A DNA stretch of 64,000 nt. It comes from Branchiostoma floridae. Lineage: Eukaryota; Chordata; Leptocardii; Amphioxiformes; Branchiostomatidae. The stretch lies in the NCBI RefSeq assembly GCF_000003815.2, contig NC_049991.1, positions 14,121,779-14,185,778 on the forward strand. The letters run 5' to 3'. The position numbers and the translations under genes are program-made. Of this stretch, positions 1 to 9,430 are shown piece after piece. Numbering within the stretch: position 1 is the first letter of the stretch; each line of letters begins with the position of its first letter. Below the pieces are notes generated by a model. The model saw nothing but the letters and a program-made list of their open reading frames with translations. It did no database searches and was not told where the DNA came from.

Positions 1-455
1 ATGCAGGTTATACTTGAACTCTGACCAGTATAGAGGTAGGTGAGAAGATGGTTGTAATGCTCTTTGTAAAAGTTAGGGTTAATGTACATTGTATACCTTT
101 TAAGCGCATGTAACTTCTTTATTTTTACCTGATGAGGCAGGGTAGTACTCTATAACCAGTGCAGAGGTAGGGGATAAGATAGCTGTAATGATCTGGGTTA
201 AAGTTAGGGTTAAGGTACACGTATACTGTGTAATAATGTTTTCTGTACACGTTGTACATGTATATCATTACCTGATGAGGCAGGGTAGTACTCTATAACC
301 AGTGCAGAGGTAGGAGAGAAGATAGCTGTTGTAATGATCTGAGATGAAGTTAGGGTTAATGTAAGAGTACATATATACTGTATAATGTCTTATGTACATG
401 TTGTATATCATTACCTGATGAGGCAGGGTAGTACTCTATAACCAGTGCAGAGGTA
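1..455. repeat. 143-bp tandem repeat carrying copies of an exon end and splice donor
   Basis: The segment beginning CCTGATGAGGCAGGGTAG occurs at 128, 271 and 414, an exact 143-bp period, with a decayed further copy near 20-80. The 414 copy is the 3' end of a coding exon (minus strand) and its donor. The 128 and 271 copies repeat about 40 bp of coding sequence plus an intact GTAA donor downstream in the intron. Confidence 0.85.
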
Positions 456-3400
456 GGGGAGAAGATGGTTGCGTTGTCTCTGCTGTGGTGGAACAGGTAG
501 GAGTGGTTCCAGACTGGCTGCTCATCAGGACGGGCTGCTAGGCTCACCTGGACACAAACAATGAACGGAGAATTGTTCAGAACAACAATCAATGATTCTG
601 GACATAGTTTGGGAGCAAAAATTAGAACTAAACTAGAAACTAGGACTAAACAAGAGTTCATAGACCTCATATGTCCATGAAATAATCCGATTATGCAAAT
701 TACTCCTGCATTTACATAATCTATGCTTGGTTATGTACACCTTTAAATTATGCCGGTCCCAATGTTGATTGTCCAATAATATACCATTGAGAAGAATTAT
801 AGCACTTTTATATCAATTATGCAAATTAGGGTCAAATTTGCATAATTGTTATCTGCTAAATTGTTCCACCAGCCACAAACTACATATAGTCAGGTATTTG
901 AGTCCTATAATGGAAAACAATGCAAATATAGATTTCCCTCATTAATTATGCAAATTAAGGGCCACTTTGCATAATTTGCAATTTAGGATGTACATCTCTG
1001 TCAAAGCTACCTACATACCAAATATCATCTAAATTTGTCGTTCCCTTGTTCAGTTATCCTCCTAAGAAGATTTTGAAAAAAAAAACGCCCCCGCCAGTTC
1101 CAGGGCAACCTGCTAGGGGACCCAAAATTACACCACCCATTCCTTACGTCATTAGCTATCTGCCACCAAAAAATCAAGACCATAGCACATCCAGTTCAAA
1201 ATATACAGAAAAGAATTTTAGCTGCAGTACCAAGGTCATATACCAGGGGGCCCAAAATTGACCTTAACCTTTGTCTTTCCAACACCTACCCACATACCGA
1301 ATATCGTCGTAATCCATCCAGAGGTTCTTGAGTTATGCTGACCACAAATATCCGGAAACACAAACAAACACACACACAGACAGACAGACACACAGACACA
1401 CCCAAAACTATATCTCCATTTTTCATGGAGATAACTAGAAACAGGAAATAGGTTACCCCATGGATAAAGATGCACACTCTTGAATCCATGCATCCATCCA
1501 TCCAGACAGACAGACAGATAGATATACAGACAGACAGACAGACAGACAGAAATAGGTTATCCAGCAGATAAAGGTGAACTCGCCTGACATAACAGGAATG
1601 CAGAGAGACCATACCTGTGGATATCCACCCTTCTGGTTCTGGGGGACGATGAAGGAAGACGGGTGTGGGGAGGGGAAGGTCACGGTCATCAAGGTCACGT
1701 TCGCGGACCGAGGGGAGGTCATCAGGACATCCTCTCTGTGGGACATGTGATTTACAACATGATTAGCAATTTCATTGGAATAGAGGGGGCAAATGCATTT
1801 CATCCTTACCATGCTATCTTTGTAAACCAACAAGATTTTAATGCACTATGGCATCAGAGAAATGTCTCTCCCCTATCATAGAAAAACAGCTGTACAAAAA
1901 GGCTGAGACAGTTATGACTGAACTTAATAAAAGACCTTTAAGAAAAAAAGCTCTTACTTGTAGTTATGGTAGTCAGGAACTATACGTGCCACTGCAACAA
2001 GAGGACCGACAGGATTTTCCACAGGTCGCTCCATGGCACGAAGGAACACCTGGGAGCAGGAGAAAAGCACTGGATTAAAAAACAATCTTTTTGCAAAATT
2101 ACAATCTTTACCATAAAAGAAAATACTTGTTTAAACTTTCGGTCAGCGATATGACTGTAGGTTAAAGTATTTGAGGTCTTAAAAAAAGTAAGCAGGAAGT
2201 ACTGAGGTATTTCAGCACTAAGGACAGGACCCTTGCATCATGATACTGTAAAGGCAGAAACTTTCTTGGTGGTTTTATGTTCACTGTTTTCACGAAATCA
2301 AAACTACAGCAAGTACTCGATTTTCCTGCTATGCCAATTCAAGCTAAAAAAAACAACCTTCTGACGTTCTGCCAAAGGTACTTCAGCACTAAGGACAGCA
2401 CCCTTGTGTCATACTGATGTATTCTATATTGCAGTAGGAGTATCATACAAGACAAATTAACTACTAAGCCTAGATCAGTGTTGAAATTTTTTTCCATCCC
2501 CTGGATTTTGATTGGAAATCCTGTCAAAGGTGCGGTGATCCTAGGGGAGTCCAGGGGAACATTTTGAAATCTACACCCCCTCAAATGCAATTTCATCTAT
2601 TTTAAGGGGCAAATTTTGGAAGGACGAATGCTGGCTAGAACCCTGGCCTAGATAAATAATAAAACAAAATGCAGTACTTACTTCCAGTCCACAGTACATG
2701 AAGGTGGGGTGTCTGGGAAGCACACTGTGTTTCCTGATGACAGTGGCGTACAGTCGGACACCATCCTTGGAGGCCTTGCTATGCTGTATATTTCAAAGTA
2801 TAACAAATATCTTTGTTATCTAATTACAAAATAACACATTGTTTGCATAGAATTGCTACCTACTTTTTGGGTAAATGAGATATAAGTTGGAAGGGTTTAG
2901 GATCCGAGGTTTGTTACTGGCTTCAAGTTTGGAATTAGAGTTCCACGAACCCATACCTTCGCCAAATAAACGAGGCTTATCATTAAGAATGTTGTTCACA
3001 AATGCACTTACGTACAAAGCTCCCTGGGGACCAGTATGAAAATGTCAGGTATACCCCTTTCGAACTTGACCTTCCTTTTTACAACGGCTACACACCTAAC
3101 AAATATCATCAAAATCTATCCACATTTTTTAGTTATATGCTGTTGACCTACATATAGACCCAAAAAGTCCTAGCTAAACCATTTCCATAACCTTCTGCAA
3201 TTCTGGCAAAGGCAATTAAGTGGTTGATACAAGCATAAAAACTCCATTAATATTTAATGTTACACAGTAGGTAATAAGTCACAGTTTAAGCCGCAGTGTT
3301 GCTACTGACCTTGACCAGTTCTAGATGGTATTGATGGAAAGGCTTGAGATGGTGAACAGGTAACTCATACTGAACCAGCACCTGTTTACTCGGGCTGTCT

Positions 3401-6400
3401 GCTACTGTCAACAGCAGGGCTAGGCAAAAATACGGTTACTGAGTTAAACATTTTATACATAATTTACATAACACCAACTCTCATAATTCTTCCAGTCACC
3501 ATAAGACTGAAACATAAGAATAAACTATGAATTCAAAGAGATTTCATAATGCACCCTCTGGGAATTAGATTGAGGTATGCACTTTTCTGATATCCATAAC
3601 AATCTTAAGACAGTCTTGATATGCATTGCTGTATTAAGGTTTTTTTAAGCAGAACTAGAGCATCCTCCTATGTAGGGACATCCAACAGCCAAACCGCCTG
3701 TCTGGATGTACCCTGCTCTTTCAACCGTCACTCTTAGTTTCTGTGGACGTCCAACCCCCCCAAACCAGCTGTCAGCCAATCAGAGAAAGGCCTTTCAGTT
3801 TTCAAAAGGGGTCTCGCGTATATAAGGGTAAGCTTATTAATATTTATAAGCAGGGCGGCCAGGAAGTAAGAGTGACATGGTTGAAAGAGCAGGGCACACC
3901 CAGACAGGCAGTTTGGCTGTTGGATGTCCCTGCATAGGAGGATGAACTAGAGCTGACATTAGAGAATGTAGTCAGTTCTTTATAAACATAAATAAAGGAA
4001 GCAAATAAACAGATTTCCTCACTAAAGTTCAGTGATAACTTACCATCGTCCTGAGCCCCTGTCTCCGGCATGACCACATTGATGCCCTCCTCCCACCAGG
4101 GAAGATGTGTCGCCTGCATCGGTGTCCGTGTCGTACCCTGCGCAGGGCGATTCCCCTGCTCATCGCTACGAGTTTTCCTGAAAATAAATCATAACACGGT
4201 ATTAACACCCCTAAATTAATGCAGTATTTTTAATGCATTATGAAATATTTTGATACTTTTTAAGATGATTATCTGTCAATCTGATAACACTGTTACAGTA
4301 ATAAATGCATAAGAAGATAATGACTACATATTCTGATACTACAACCTATCTGTTACTTTGAATACAGGTGATTTCAAGATACATGTAGGTGAAATCATAT
4401 ATTCATATATAAATTGGCTGGATAGTTGGAGGTCTTTGCAAATATAAATTCCTGCATATTTGTCATGTTCATGACAGGATTTCTGTTGCATTAACATGAT
4501 GGATATAACCTGATGAATAGATGTTAATTTCTGTAAACCTACGCTGCAACAAAAGGAAGGGGCTGGCGTCCATCCTGCAGGGCTGGCAGGTTCCTGGCCC
4601 CGTGCAGGATCACGTAGAGTTCAGTCTTCCCTGGGACTGCCACATGTGCAAACCCTGAGTCATACATCCCAGGCTGCTGCCAGTCACCCAGGGCAGAGTC
4701 TGTGGTCTGAGGATAGAAGACAGACAGCTTAAGGACAATAGAAGTAATTGGTTTAGCAAAATGCCATATGAGTTCTCCTTTTGGTTGCTGAAATTATAGC
4801 TCTTTCCATACGTTTATGAAGGTTAGACATCCAGGTGAATAATACAATTCAAATACAATTCAATCTCTACAAATGGATAAAAAAACAAAGAATTATCACT
4901 GTTCTCTAGTGTCATCAGTCATTCTCCATTGAAACTCTTTGCATGCATCTAAAAAGAATTAAGCTTAGTTTGACATAATATGACATGACATGACATGAAG
5001 TGACATGTTGTACAGATACATGTGTACAAGTATGTAAAACCTTAGACAGCAAGAATATGACATAGAAAACAGTTTACCCTCCTAGCTGGGCCATCTGTAG
5101 GCAGAGGTGACTCCACATGAAAATCCAGTCGAGAGGGAGGTTCTTCTCTCCGAGGGGGTGTGGGCTCGCGGGGAGGGGGTGTTGGTTCTCGAGGAGGTGG
5201 GGGGGAGGGGGTCGGCGTTCTCACCCTCCGCGGTTGTGGCGGGGGGCTTGGTGTTCTTGGCTGTGGCTGCCGCACGGGCGGGGTCGGCTGTCGTGGCGGC
5301 TGCGGAGCTTTATCTCTGTTGTCGTGGAAGGACACGTGATACTTGATACGTCCGCAGTGCATGGATATGGACTCCGTGCTTAGTGTCCGCAACAGCGTCA
5401 TGATGCTACTGTAGTTGTACAGGTCCTCGTTGTGTTTTGCCTTGAGGTTGATCCGCGGAGCGTTGGTGCGGGGATAGATAGCGAATTTTGCCTCCCCGAC
5501 CTTATGACCCGCGGCGCTGCTGTCTGCAGGAAGACTGAAGGCCTCCAGGAGTAGGAAGACGTCATGCTGTTCATCGTTCTTACAGAAACCTGTGAAGAAA
5601 GATAATGGAATCCAATGTTACACTAAATATTTATAATCATCATTAAAACTGATTCTCTGAGAATCGAAATAACTTTCAATAGATACTGGTAATGTACTTG
5701 CAGTTAGCTATGTGAGTGAGTGAGTGAGTAAGTGAGTGAGTGAGTGAGTGAGTGAGTGAGTGAGTGAGTGAGTGAGTGAGTGAGTGAGTGAGTGAATGAG
5801 AGTGAATGTTGCCACATCAGATCTAAGACTTGTCATTGTTTATTATGACCCAACAAATTCCATATCATGGCCTCCTGAACAAAGGTATATGCCACTCAGC
5901 TTTCGATTGTGATAAAGTAATGAAAACTTGATATAACAGATCATGTCGGTTGGAGATGATACAAAACATTTTACACTTGCAGCAGCATAATACTCGAAGT
6001 TGATAATATTGATTGGGTCCATTTAAGTGCTATAGGATCACACTGACATCAAAGCATTATTTCAGCTTTTAAGTATCAACTCATGGGCTTTGCTTTGAAG
6101 TCGATCCATCTACATGTAGATCAACAAGTAATACCAGGTCCTTAGATTGATCGATTGACCTGTTCAACATAATTACTGATTTACAGAACAACATGTTTTG
6201 AAACTGTTGCTATGTGACACAGCTATGTGCTTTCCCTATATCCTAGCAACGTGTACACTCAACGGGAGGTTTAAAGTGAGTTGCTAGGATACAACACTCA
6301 TTGTAACTGTGGGTCAGTACTGAAGACATCTATACAAATGTAAAGTTGCTACTACAAAATGAAGCTTTTCTAAAATACAAAGCAGTAAATAATGTCATAA

Positions 6401-8299
6401 AATACAATTAAGAACCAAAAGGCAATATTGTACATATATTGTATAATATCAATGAAAGGAAGACAAAATTGATAGAAATAAGAGGGCAAAAACGTTCACA
6501 AATAATTGACTAGGAATTGATTGATTGACTGATTAAACCTAGTACTTAATGTTATATGAACAACTACTGCATGCCAAAACTACATGTAACAGAAGAATTC
6601 CTGTCAGTGAGCATGCCATATCATTGTCAACCATAACTGTTCATGAAACAATATCATACCAAGTCTCTCACAAATGCAAAATTGTATTCCACCATTGATA
6701 TTGTATCAGATGAAAGTTAAGTGCCTTAAAGTTGTACAAGAGGGAGGATCGAATGACTTTCAAGGATCATCAACGTAGCACAGGAAAAAAAAGCAACACA
6801 CATCACTTTGCCCCCACAAAATTTTGGATATCATGAATAGAATTTAAAAAGGAAAGCATCTATCTACAATTTTTGTACAGTGCTGGGTGGAAATCTTGAA
6901 TCTCATTACATTCACCTCACTGATACAGTAAGCGGTCTTAGTGTACTAGGACTCTGACTGGTGTTGTTTTTTGCATTTTGCCGCCTTAGCGGCAAAATGC
7001 TCTGAGGCCAGAATAGTCGCCGTTGTGATGTTGAGATGAACGGACCTGTTCAATCCATGCCAAACATTTCTAAACCTGTTAAAACAGGCATTTTTCCAAC
7101 ATGTTCGCACTGGCGCAGTGGTTAAAGTTTACGCATTCTAAACCAATGCACCCGGTTCGAATCCGGGGAGGTAGATTTTTTTTTTTTTCATTTTTACATC
7201 CATTAAAATACTAATTTTTACATCCATTTGGCCACACCAATTTATTTCTTTGGTTAACGGATTCGCCGCTTCGTTTTTTTGCCGAATAGAAATAAAAATT
7301 AAAAAAAAAAACTTAAAAGTGCCCCGCAACAGAGCTCACTCAAAAACAGGCAGTGTAGTGAAATTTGCTGCAGTTCACGCAAATTTTAACAGGTGGCGTC
7401 TAGATCTAGATTCAGGCACATATGTGAATCTCTCCATGCGCCAATATCAGGTTTAGTTACTCTGTTCTATTTATATGACATTCTAATAACTAGAAAAAAA
7501 CGTTCACACACGCAAACATTGGCAAAATGCCAGCTTTTTTAAAAGCACTTGTTTGTCAATCTTCTGACTTTTTTATTCAATGTACAACTAAGGATAATTA
7601 CCTCTGGGAAGAAGGAAGGTGAACTTGTGGTTCTGGAAGGTAGACAGGGCATCAATATCAGTCTGCTCCACAATGTCTGAAATAGAAACAACTTCTGTTA
7701 CCCCTGTGATATACATCAATGGCTAATTAAGACAAATCATGATTAGATCCAGCATTATGTACATGTATAAATAGAGGTTGAAGACTGTGTAGCAATGACA
7801 CATTTACAATATGTCTCTGTACAATCAACTTGTACAAAGAGTTTGAAAGTCATGCCATTATTTCAGATAGATAGAAGAATATCAGATGACGATATTTGAG
7901 CACACAATATGGCAGCTTGATATTGACCATGAATCATCAACTTGAAGATGGTTCACTCGTAAATTTGTTAATCTGTATTCTGTATCTGTGATCAATGTTG
8001 CATTGTTACTACATTGTTACCTGGTAGCATATCTTTGATTCATAGCAATTTACAATCAACCATTTAAATATTATGTTATGATACAGACAGAATGTCCCAC
8101 CTGTTTCTTCCTCTGCCTCGTCCTTTTCCTGCCCGGGTTCAGCATCGTTGAGTCGCACGGAGATGCCATCCACACCGAACATGGGGTTTTTCACCGACAG
8201 TTTCAGGAAGTAGCGCCCATTGTGGTTAAATTGGGCATTCAGGATGTCAAAATCAAAGTTCAGGGTTCGGTCCTGGATTGATGGAACACCGGAAGCCAT
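415..8299 (-). CDS. CCDC33: C2-domain / proline-rich protein, CCDC33-like (5' part, 10 coding exons)
   Basis: Partial gene, read right to left. Coding exons: 8101-8299 (ATG at 8297-8299), 7602-7676, 5078-5589, 4543-4706, 4044-4177, 3310-3419, 2682-2774, 1958-2049, 1615-1735 and 415-547. All have AG/GT borders and compatible phases. The last visible exon ends in phase 1, so the gene continues past base 1. The N-terminus (start MASGVPS) and exon 3 (FCKNDEQHDVFLLLEAF) look like a beta-rich C2-type fold. Exon 3 then encodes a linker very rich in Pro and Arg. Exons 4 to 6 form a second C2-like region, with GKTELYVILHGARNLPA at its start and HPFHQYHLELVK-type residues at its end. The layout and several stretches recall vertebrate CCDC33, a testis/cilium-associated coiled-coil protein, but that match is from memory. 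The coiled-coil part would lie outside the window. The exon chain is much surer than the name. Confidence 0.6.
1000..1440. repeat. Retroposon-like dispersed repeat with (ACAG)n-type tail
   Basis: Two related blocks (about 1005-1060 and 1285-1435) share a module of the type CATACC(A/G)AATATC then ATCCA then TTGAGTTATG. The second ends in CA/CAGA repeats followed by a short ATCTCC/GGAGAT hairpin. A related fragment lies at 3090-3190. This structure is typical of small retroposon tails in invertebrate genomes. The family is not named because no library search was possible. Confidence 0.5.
1505..1551. repeat. (CAGA)n microsatellite
   Basis: Imperfect CAGA/GATA tetranucleotide repeats. A shorter related run lies at 1374-1400 within the preceding repeat. 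Confidence 0.9.
2204..2420. repeat. Local duplication, about 172-bp period
   Basis: The phrase CTTCAGCACTAAGGACAG followed by CACCCTTG occurs near 2378 and, slightly changed, near 2206, in the intron between the coding exons at 1958-2049 and 2682-2774. It is a decayed two-copy tandem repeat. Confidence 0.6.
3661..3944. mobile_element. 284-bp MITE with long inverted repeats and perfect 8-bp target duplication (hAT-like)
   Basis: The left arm starts CATCCTCCTATG and the right arm ends with its reverse complement, CATAGGAGGATG. The arms match for about 80-95 bp with few differences. The element is flanked by AACTAGAG at 3653-3660 and again at 3945-3952, a perfect 8-bp duplication as made by hAT-type transposases. 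The interior has no credible transposase, so it is non-autonomous. It lies in an intron of the CCDC33-like gene. The high arm identity and intact duplication suggest recent insertion. Confidence 0.9.
4812..4843. repeat. Short dispersed-repeat fragment shared with 14115-14147
   Basis: The core ATGAAGGTTAGACATCC is present here and again near 14115, each followed by a GGT/AATAA-type end. It is likely a small remnant of a transposable element. Confidence 0.45.
5078..5589 (-). CDS. CCDC33: CCDC33-like exon 3: end of C2 region plus Pro/Arg-rich linker
   Basis: This 512-bp exon is the largest of the gene and is bounded by a CAG acceptor at its right end and a GTAAAC donor at its left end. The first ~100 codons are ordered and hydrophobic. 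The last ~65 codons are repeats of PPREPTPP- and PQPRTPSP-like units, a low-complexity disordered tether that could bind SH3 or WW partners. The GC-rich repeats make this stretch prone to length variation. Long ORFs on the opposite strand here are shadows of the repeat. Confidence 0.75.
5709..5810. repeat. (TGAG)n microsatellite, about 100 bp
   Basis: Nearly uninterrupted GAGT tetranucleotide units with a single TAAG variant near the left end, in the intron between CCDC33-like exons 2 and 3. Confidence 0.97.
6235..6296. repeat. Inverted repeat TATCCTAGCAAC / GTTGCTAGGATA
   Basis: Two 12-base arms face each other about 30 bp apart, with a further CAAC/GTTG context. GTTGCTAGG resembles a half X-box of RFX factors, but the orientation is everted relative to a standard X-box, so a decayed transposon end is equally possible. 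Confidence 0.45.
7104..7173 (+). repeat. tRNA-like head of a SINE (pseudo-tRNA)
   Basis: An A-box-like TGGCGCAGTGG (7111-7121) and a perfect B box GGTTCGAATCC lie at tRNA spacing. The T arm is CCCGG-TTCGAAT-CCGGG, and an anticodon-like arm GCATT/AATGC closes a 7-base loop. The acceptor arms and the D stem do not pair, so this is not a working tRNA. It is followed by a poly-T/A-rich tail, as expected for a tRNA-derived SINE with an internal pol III promoter. Confidence 0.6.
7229..7330. repeat. Dispersed repeat copy (also at 59922-59990)
   Basis: The string GGCCACACCAATTTA, then TTGGTT, then TCGCCGCTTC is shared with the sequence starting at 59922. Both copies run into A- or T-rich stretches. 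This copy may be the body of the SINE whose tRNA-like head is at 7104-7173. Confidence 0.7.
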
Positions 8300-8906
8300 T
8301 TTCTATCTGTGCAAAAATAGTAAAAAATAGTAAGAAATTAATAATTCTCTATATAGTTTTATTGAATCTGTATGTAAGTTACAAGGTGATTGCTATTTAT
8401 ATGAAAAAAAAGGTTAGAAATATGACTGTTGCAGCAAATATGTCTTCTAAGTTCTATGCTAATTTGTACACTTCAAAGTTAATGAATTTTCTCTGACACC
8501 TAGACTTCTGTGATGACAGTCAATTGCAATAAAACTTTATGATCATCAGCCTCAATATCAAATACATGTTTGATATAGATCAAATTTGATATTTCTAAAC
8601 TACAATAATATGCACGTATGATGCAAAATATTATATTCCTCAACTGTCAAATTGCTGTTTCACTCAGGTCATGTTGCACATTCAAATTATTACAGGACTG
8701 CTGAACTGAACTCTAGGAAATCACAGCTGATTGAAAGTGGAGATGAATGATCACAGTTGGTGAGGGGTTATAACCGTCATATCTTGCACTGTAAACATTC
8801 GGTTTCTTTAGCAGTATGGTTAACGTTTTACTGACAGTTTAGCGATCGTTGTTGTATAACTTTTAACACTCAATCCACATTATTTCGCGAAATCAACAAC
8901 ACTTAC

Positions 8907-9150
8907 CTCGAACACTGAAGACAATATTTCTTCTTCACATCCTCCTGGTGGACGGAATAAGCTTCTGGGACTATCTAGATCGTCCTCCGATCACCTACAA
9001 CATGAAAAACCAAGCTGTCCACAAAACTAGAACTCGAGTGGCACCGTTGCTTTTCAGCTGTGCTATGCTCTTGCGAGAGAACGTCGTTCAGCTCAGTCCT
9101 ATCCCGCGACCGTTCTGGCTTCCAACCTCGGCTCTACGTGATCCAGAACC
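8907..9150 (-). promoter_or_regulatory. 5' UTR exon of the CCDC33-like gene (right end uncertain)
   Basis: A strong donor (CGAG then GTAAGTG) ends an exon at 8907. The next exon starts at an AG acceptor at 8306, seven bases upstream of the ATG. The upstream exon is therefore inferred to be non-coding. The right boundary is a guess, because no transcription start can be read directly. Confidence 0.5.
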
Positions 9151-9430
9151 ACCCCACGCCTTTGTCTTGGGTCGGAACAATCCTTAGATCACGGTCTTAG
9201 CAAATCAAGGCGCAAGAATCTTGGCGATCACGCACGCAAACATACCTGCACAACCATGGCACCGTGTACACAACCTCAACGTGACCTCTGACCTGTTCGG
9301 GAGGACACACCTGTTTGGTAGCAGGTGATTGGCTGGTCACAGATTCGCGCCATGAAATATGCAGACAGTAGCGAGTGATTGGATACGTACTGATTCGCAC
9401 GACTACTAGTACTGTGTTGGATCTATGGAA
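9150..9430 (-). promoter_or_regulatory. Putative promoter of the CCDC33-like gene with two CCAAT boxes
   Basis: This sequence is more GC- and CpG-rich than its surroundings. Two GATTGG motifs, near 9328 and 9378, read as CCAATC on the minus strand and are spaced about 50 bp apart, as in many TATA-less CCAAT promoters. No TATA box is visible. The position fits just upstream of the 5' UTR exon ending at 8907. Confidence 0.4.

Noticed and set aside
3743..3937. 64-codon plus-strand ORF starting MDVQPPQTS
   Set aside because: It lies wholly inside the 284-bp MITE and reflects its palindromic arms.
5107..5383. Gly/Trp/Arg-rich ORFs on the plus strand
   Set aside because: They are the antisense of the Pro/Arg-rich exon 3 of the CCDC33-like gene. 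Length comes from the repeat composition.
6961..6995. Perfect hairpin GCATTTTGCCGC / GCGGCAAAATGC as a terminator or small RNA
   Set aside because: No gene ends here and no further structure supports an RNA. More likely part of a transposon remnant.
7104..7173. Functional tRNA (Phe-like anticodon AAA)
   Set aside because: The T arm and anticodon arm pair, but the acceptor stem and D stem do not, and the context is a SINE-like poly-T tract.
8948..9187. 79-codon plus-strand ORF beside the CCDC33-like gene
   Set aside because: It overlaps the inferred 5' UTR exon and promoter on the other strand, has no splice or family support, and is short.
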